The position numbers and the translations under genes are program-made. From CAYOZL01 sp964408435 (lineage in GTDB: Bacteria > Bdellovibrionota_C > UBA2361 > SZUA-149 > CAYOZL01): a DNA stretch of 24,595 bases. Within the stretch, counting starts at the first letter, position 1; the number at the start of each line of letters is the position of its first letter. The stretch covers positions 1 through 24,595 of the forward strand of contig CAYOZL010000034.1 in NCBI GenBank assembly GCA_964408435.1. The letters run 5' to 3'. Below the pieces are notes generated by a model, which did no database searches, was not told the origin of the DNA, and saw only the letters and a list, made by a program, of their open reading frames with translations. Shown here piece after piece: positions 22,754 to 24,595 of the stretch.

Positions 22754-24595
22754 ATGCTAGAAAAACTTAGAAAAATACTGCAGGAAAGGATACTTTTAAT
22801 TGATGGCGCTATGGGCACCATGATTCAAGGGCATGAATTAGGGGAAGAAGAATATGCGGGGCATATTCATGATCATACTTGTTCACTTAAAGGCAATAAT
22901 GACATTTTGACTCTTACTCAACCTGAGATAATTAAAGAAATACATTGTAAATTTCTAGAAGCTGGTTGCGATATTGTTGAGACTAACACTTTTAACTCTA
23001 CAGGCGTTTCTCAAGCAGATTATGAAACTGAGAATTTAGTTTATAAGTTAAACTATGAATCTGCAAAATTAGCGAAAGAGGCTTGTTTGAATTTTAATTC
23101 TAAAGACAAGCCAAGATTTGTTGCTGGTGCGCTTGGGCCAACTAGTAAAACAGCTTCAATTTCACCAGATGTAAATAATCCTGGATTTAGAGCAGTAAAA
23201 TTTGATGACCTAGTAGAGACTTATTTAGAGCAAATTAATGGTTTAGTGGACGGTGGTGCAGATATTTTTCTAATTGAAACGATCTTTGATACCCTAAATG
23301 CAAAAGCTGCAATTTTTGCAGTTGATAAATACTCTAGAGAAAAGAAAAAAGAAATTCCTGTAATGATCTCAGGAACTATTACTGACCAAAGTGGCAGAAC
23401 ACTTTCTGGACAAACTACAGAAGCATTTTTTATTTCAATATCTCATGCTCCTAACTTACTTAGTGTGGGCTTAAATTGCGCACTTGGAGCAAATCAGATG
23501 AGACCTTTTCTGCAAGACTTATCTAATATTGCCTGGTGCCCAGTTAGTGTTTATCCAAATGCGGGGCTTCCAAATGAGTTTGGCGAATACGATGAAACTC
23601 CAGAAGAGTTTGGAAGAAATATTGAAGAATTTCTAAAAAGCGGTTTTGTAAATATAGTTGGTGGATGTTGTGGAACTACACCAGAGCATATTGCAGAAGT
23701 TGCAAGGGTTGCCTCAAAACACAGCCCTAGAAAATATAAAGAAAAACCTAAAAAGCTTTTCTTAAGTGGGCTTGAGCCAGTAATCTATAATAAAGAATCT
23801 AACTTTATGAACATTGGGGAGAGAACCAATGTTAGTGGCTCTAGGAAATTTGCAAAATTAATAATTAATGAAAACTTTGATGAAGCCCTAGAAATTGCAA
23901 AAAACCAAGTAGATGGTGGAGCACAAGTATTAGATATAAATCTTGATGACGGCTTACTTGATGCCAACGAACTAATGCCAAAGTTTATAAACTTAATGGC
24001 ATCTGAACCTGATATTGCAAGATTGCCATTTATGGTTGATTCCTCAAAGTGGTCTGTTCTTGAAGATGGCTTAAAGTGTTTACAAGGAAAAGGAATTGTA
24101 AATTCAATATCGCTTAAAGAAGGTGAAGAGCAATTTATTGAGCAAGCAACTTTAGTAAAGAGTTACGGTGCTGCAGTTGTGGTAATGGCTTTTGATGAAC
24201 AAGGTCAAGCTGATACTTTTGAGCGTAAAGCTGAGATTTGTAAAAGAGCATATGACATTTTAGTTGATAAAGTAGGTTTACCTGCTGAAGATATTATTTT
24301 CGACCCTAACATTCTTACTGTTGCTACCGGGATTGAAGAGCATAATGATTATGCAATTAACTTTATAAAAGCCACTACGTGGATTAAAGAAAATTTACCT
24401 TATGCAAAAGTAAGTGGTGGAATAAGTAATATTTCCTTTTCTTTTAGAGGCAATAACCCTGTTAGAGAAGCAATGCATTCTGCGTTTTTATATCATGCAA
24501 TTAAAGCTGGGCTTGATATGGGAATTGTAAATGCTGGGCAATTAGAAATTTATGAAGAAGTTCCTAAAGACTTACTAAAAGCTGTTGAAGATGTT
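22754..24595 (+). CDS. metH: Cobalamin-dependent methionine synthase (5' part, runs off the window)
   Basis: An open frame of 614 codons with no stop at the window edge; full-length MetH has about 1150-1250 residues. It transfers methyl from 5-methyl-THF via cobalamin to homocysteine. The homocysteine-binding barrel has LLIDGAMGTMIQ (14-25), GLNCALGANQMRP with C242, and GGCCGTTP with C305/C306: the three zinc-binding cysteines. The methyl-THF (pterin-binding) barrel begins near 350 with FMNIGERTNVSGSRKF, followed by VLDINLDD, MVDSSKW and KVSGGISNISFSFRG. ATG at 22754 gives the normal family N-terminus. I saw no SAM or cobalamin riboswitch in the roughly 150 bases upstream. Confidence 0.95.
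   Translation, partial: MLEKLRKILQERILLIDGAMGTMIQGHELGEEEYAGHIHDHTCSLKGNNDILTLTQPEIIKEIHCKFLEAGCDIVETNTFNSTGVSQADYETENLVYKLNYESAKLAKEACLNFNSKDKPRFVAGALGPTSKTASISPDVNNPGFRAVKFDDLVETYLEQINGLVDGGADIFLIETIFDTLNAKAAIFAVDKYSREKKKEIPVMISGTITDQSGRTLSGQTTEAFFISISHAPNLLSVGLNCALGANQMRPFLQDLSNIAWCPVSVYPNAGLPNEFGEYDETPEEFGRNIEEFLKSGFVNIVGGCCGTTPEHIAEVARVASKHSPRKYKEKPKKLFLSGLEPVIYNKESNFMNIGERTNVSGSRKFAKLIINENFDEALEIAKNQVDGGAQVLDINLDDGLLDANELMPKFINLMASEPDIARLPFMVDSSKWSVLEDGLKCLQGKGIVNSISLKEGEEQFIEQATLVKSYGAAVVVMAFDEQGQADTFERKAEICKRAYDILVDKVGLPAEDIIFDPNILTVATGIEEHNDYAINFIKATTWIKENLPYAKVSGGISNISFSFRGNNPVREAMHSAFLYHAIKAGLDMGIVNAGQLEIYEEVPKDLLKAVEDV

Overview
The window is about one third G+C by eye. It looks like chromosomal DNA of an AT-rich Gram-negative-type bacterium: it has a type IV prepilin, a MenC-type enolase-superfamily enzyme, cobalamin-dependent MetH, an EF-G paralogue and an organic-osmolyte locus. 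The phylum cannot be fixed from the sequence alone. One scaffold gap of exactly 100 N (13568-13667) interrupts the EF-G gene.

Left end (1-3557), accessory in character. It holds the tail of an unidentified gene, a prepilin gene lying between two perfect 36-bp direct repeats (one of which is the 3' end of the next gene), an unknown 137-residue protein, and a small regulon. In that regulon a TetR repressor is divergent from an SDR oxidoreductase and an AhpD-like protein. Both divergent promoters have good -35/-10 boxes with 17-bp spacers, and both spacers carry the same palindromic operator.

Osmolyte region (3682-11465). GT4 glycosyltransferase, a UspA-like/GpgS fusion (glucosyl-3-phosphoglycerate synthase), a histidine phosphatase (GpgP-like) and a second GT4 run rightward. 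A GH13_18 phosphorylase preceded by a Ser/Thr kinase runs toward them. I read this as synthesis and breakdown of glucosylglycerate, probably extended to mannosylglucosylglycerate, with a kinase attached to the catabolic side.

Middle (11466-18201). A gene remnant, a CPPC thioredoxin-like protein of unusual architecture, a gapped EF-G (EF-G 2-like) and a sugar isomerase-like TIM-barrel gene whose codon use differs from everything around it (likely transfer, flanked by structured intergenic DNA). A membrane-anchored protein with a degenerate zincin-like motif and a lipase-like hydrolase follow.

Right end (18270-24595). A leftward group encodes a scramblase/LURP-one-like protein, MenC, two paralogous two-TM proteins of unknown function and a D-2-hydroxyacid dehydrogenase. 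It is separated by a tandem REP-like palindromic repeat from the start of metH, which runs off the window.

Several genes (GH13_18, kinase, fusA, possibly metH) lack a Shine-Dalgarno sequence and have a TATAAT-like box only 4-11 nt before ATG, suggesting leaderless or near-leaderless transcripts. The left-end genes and the isomerase gene have ordinary Shine-Dalgarno sites.
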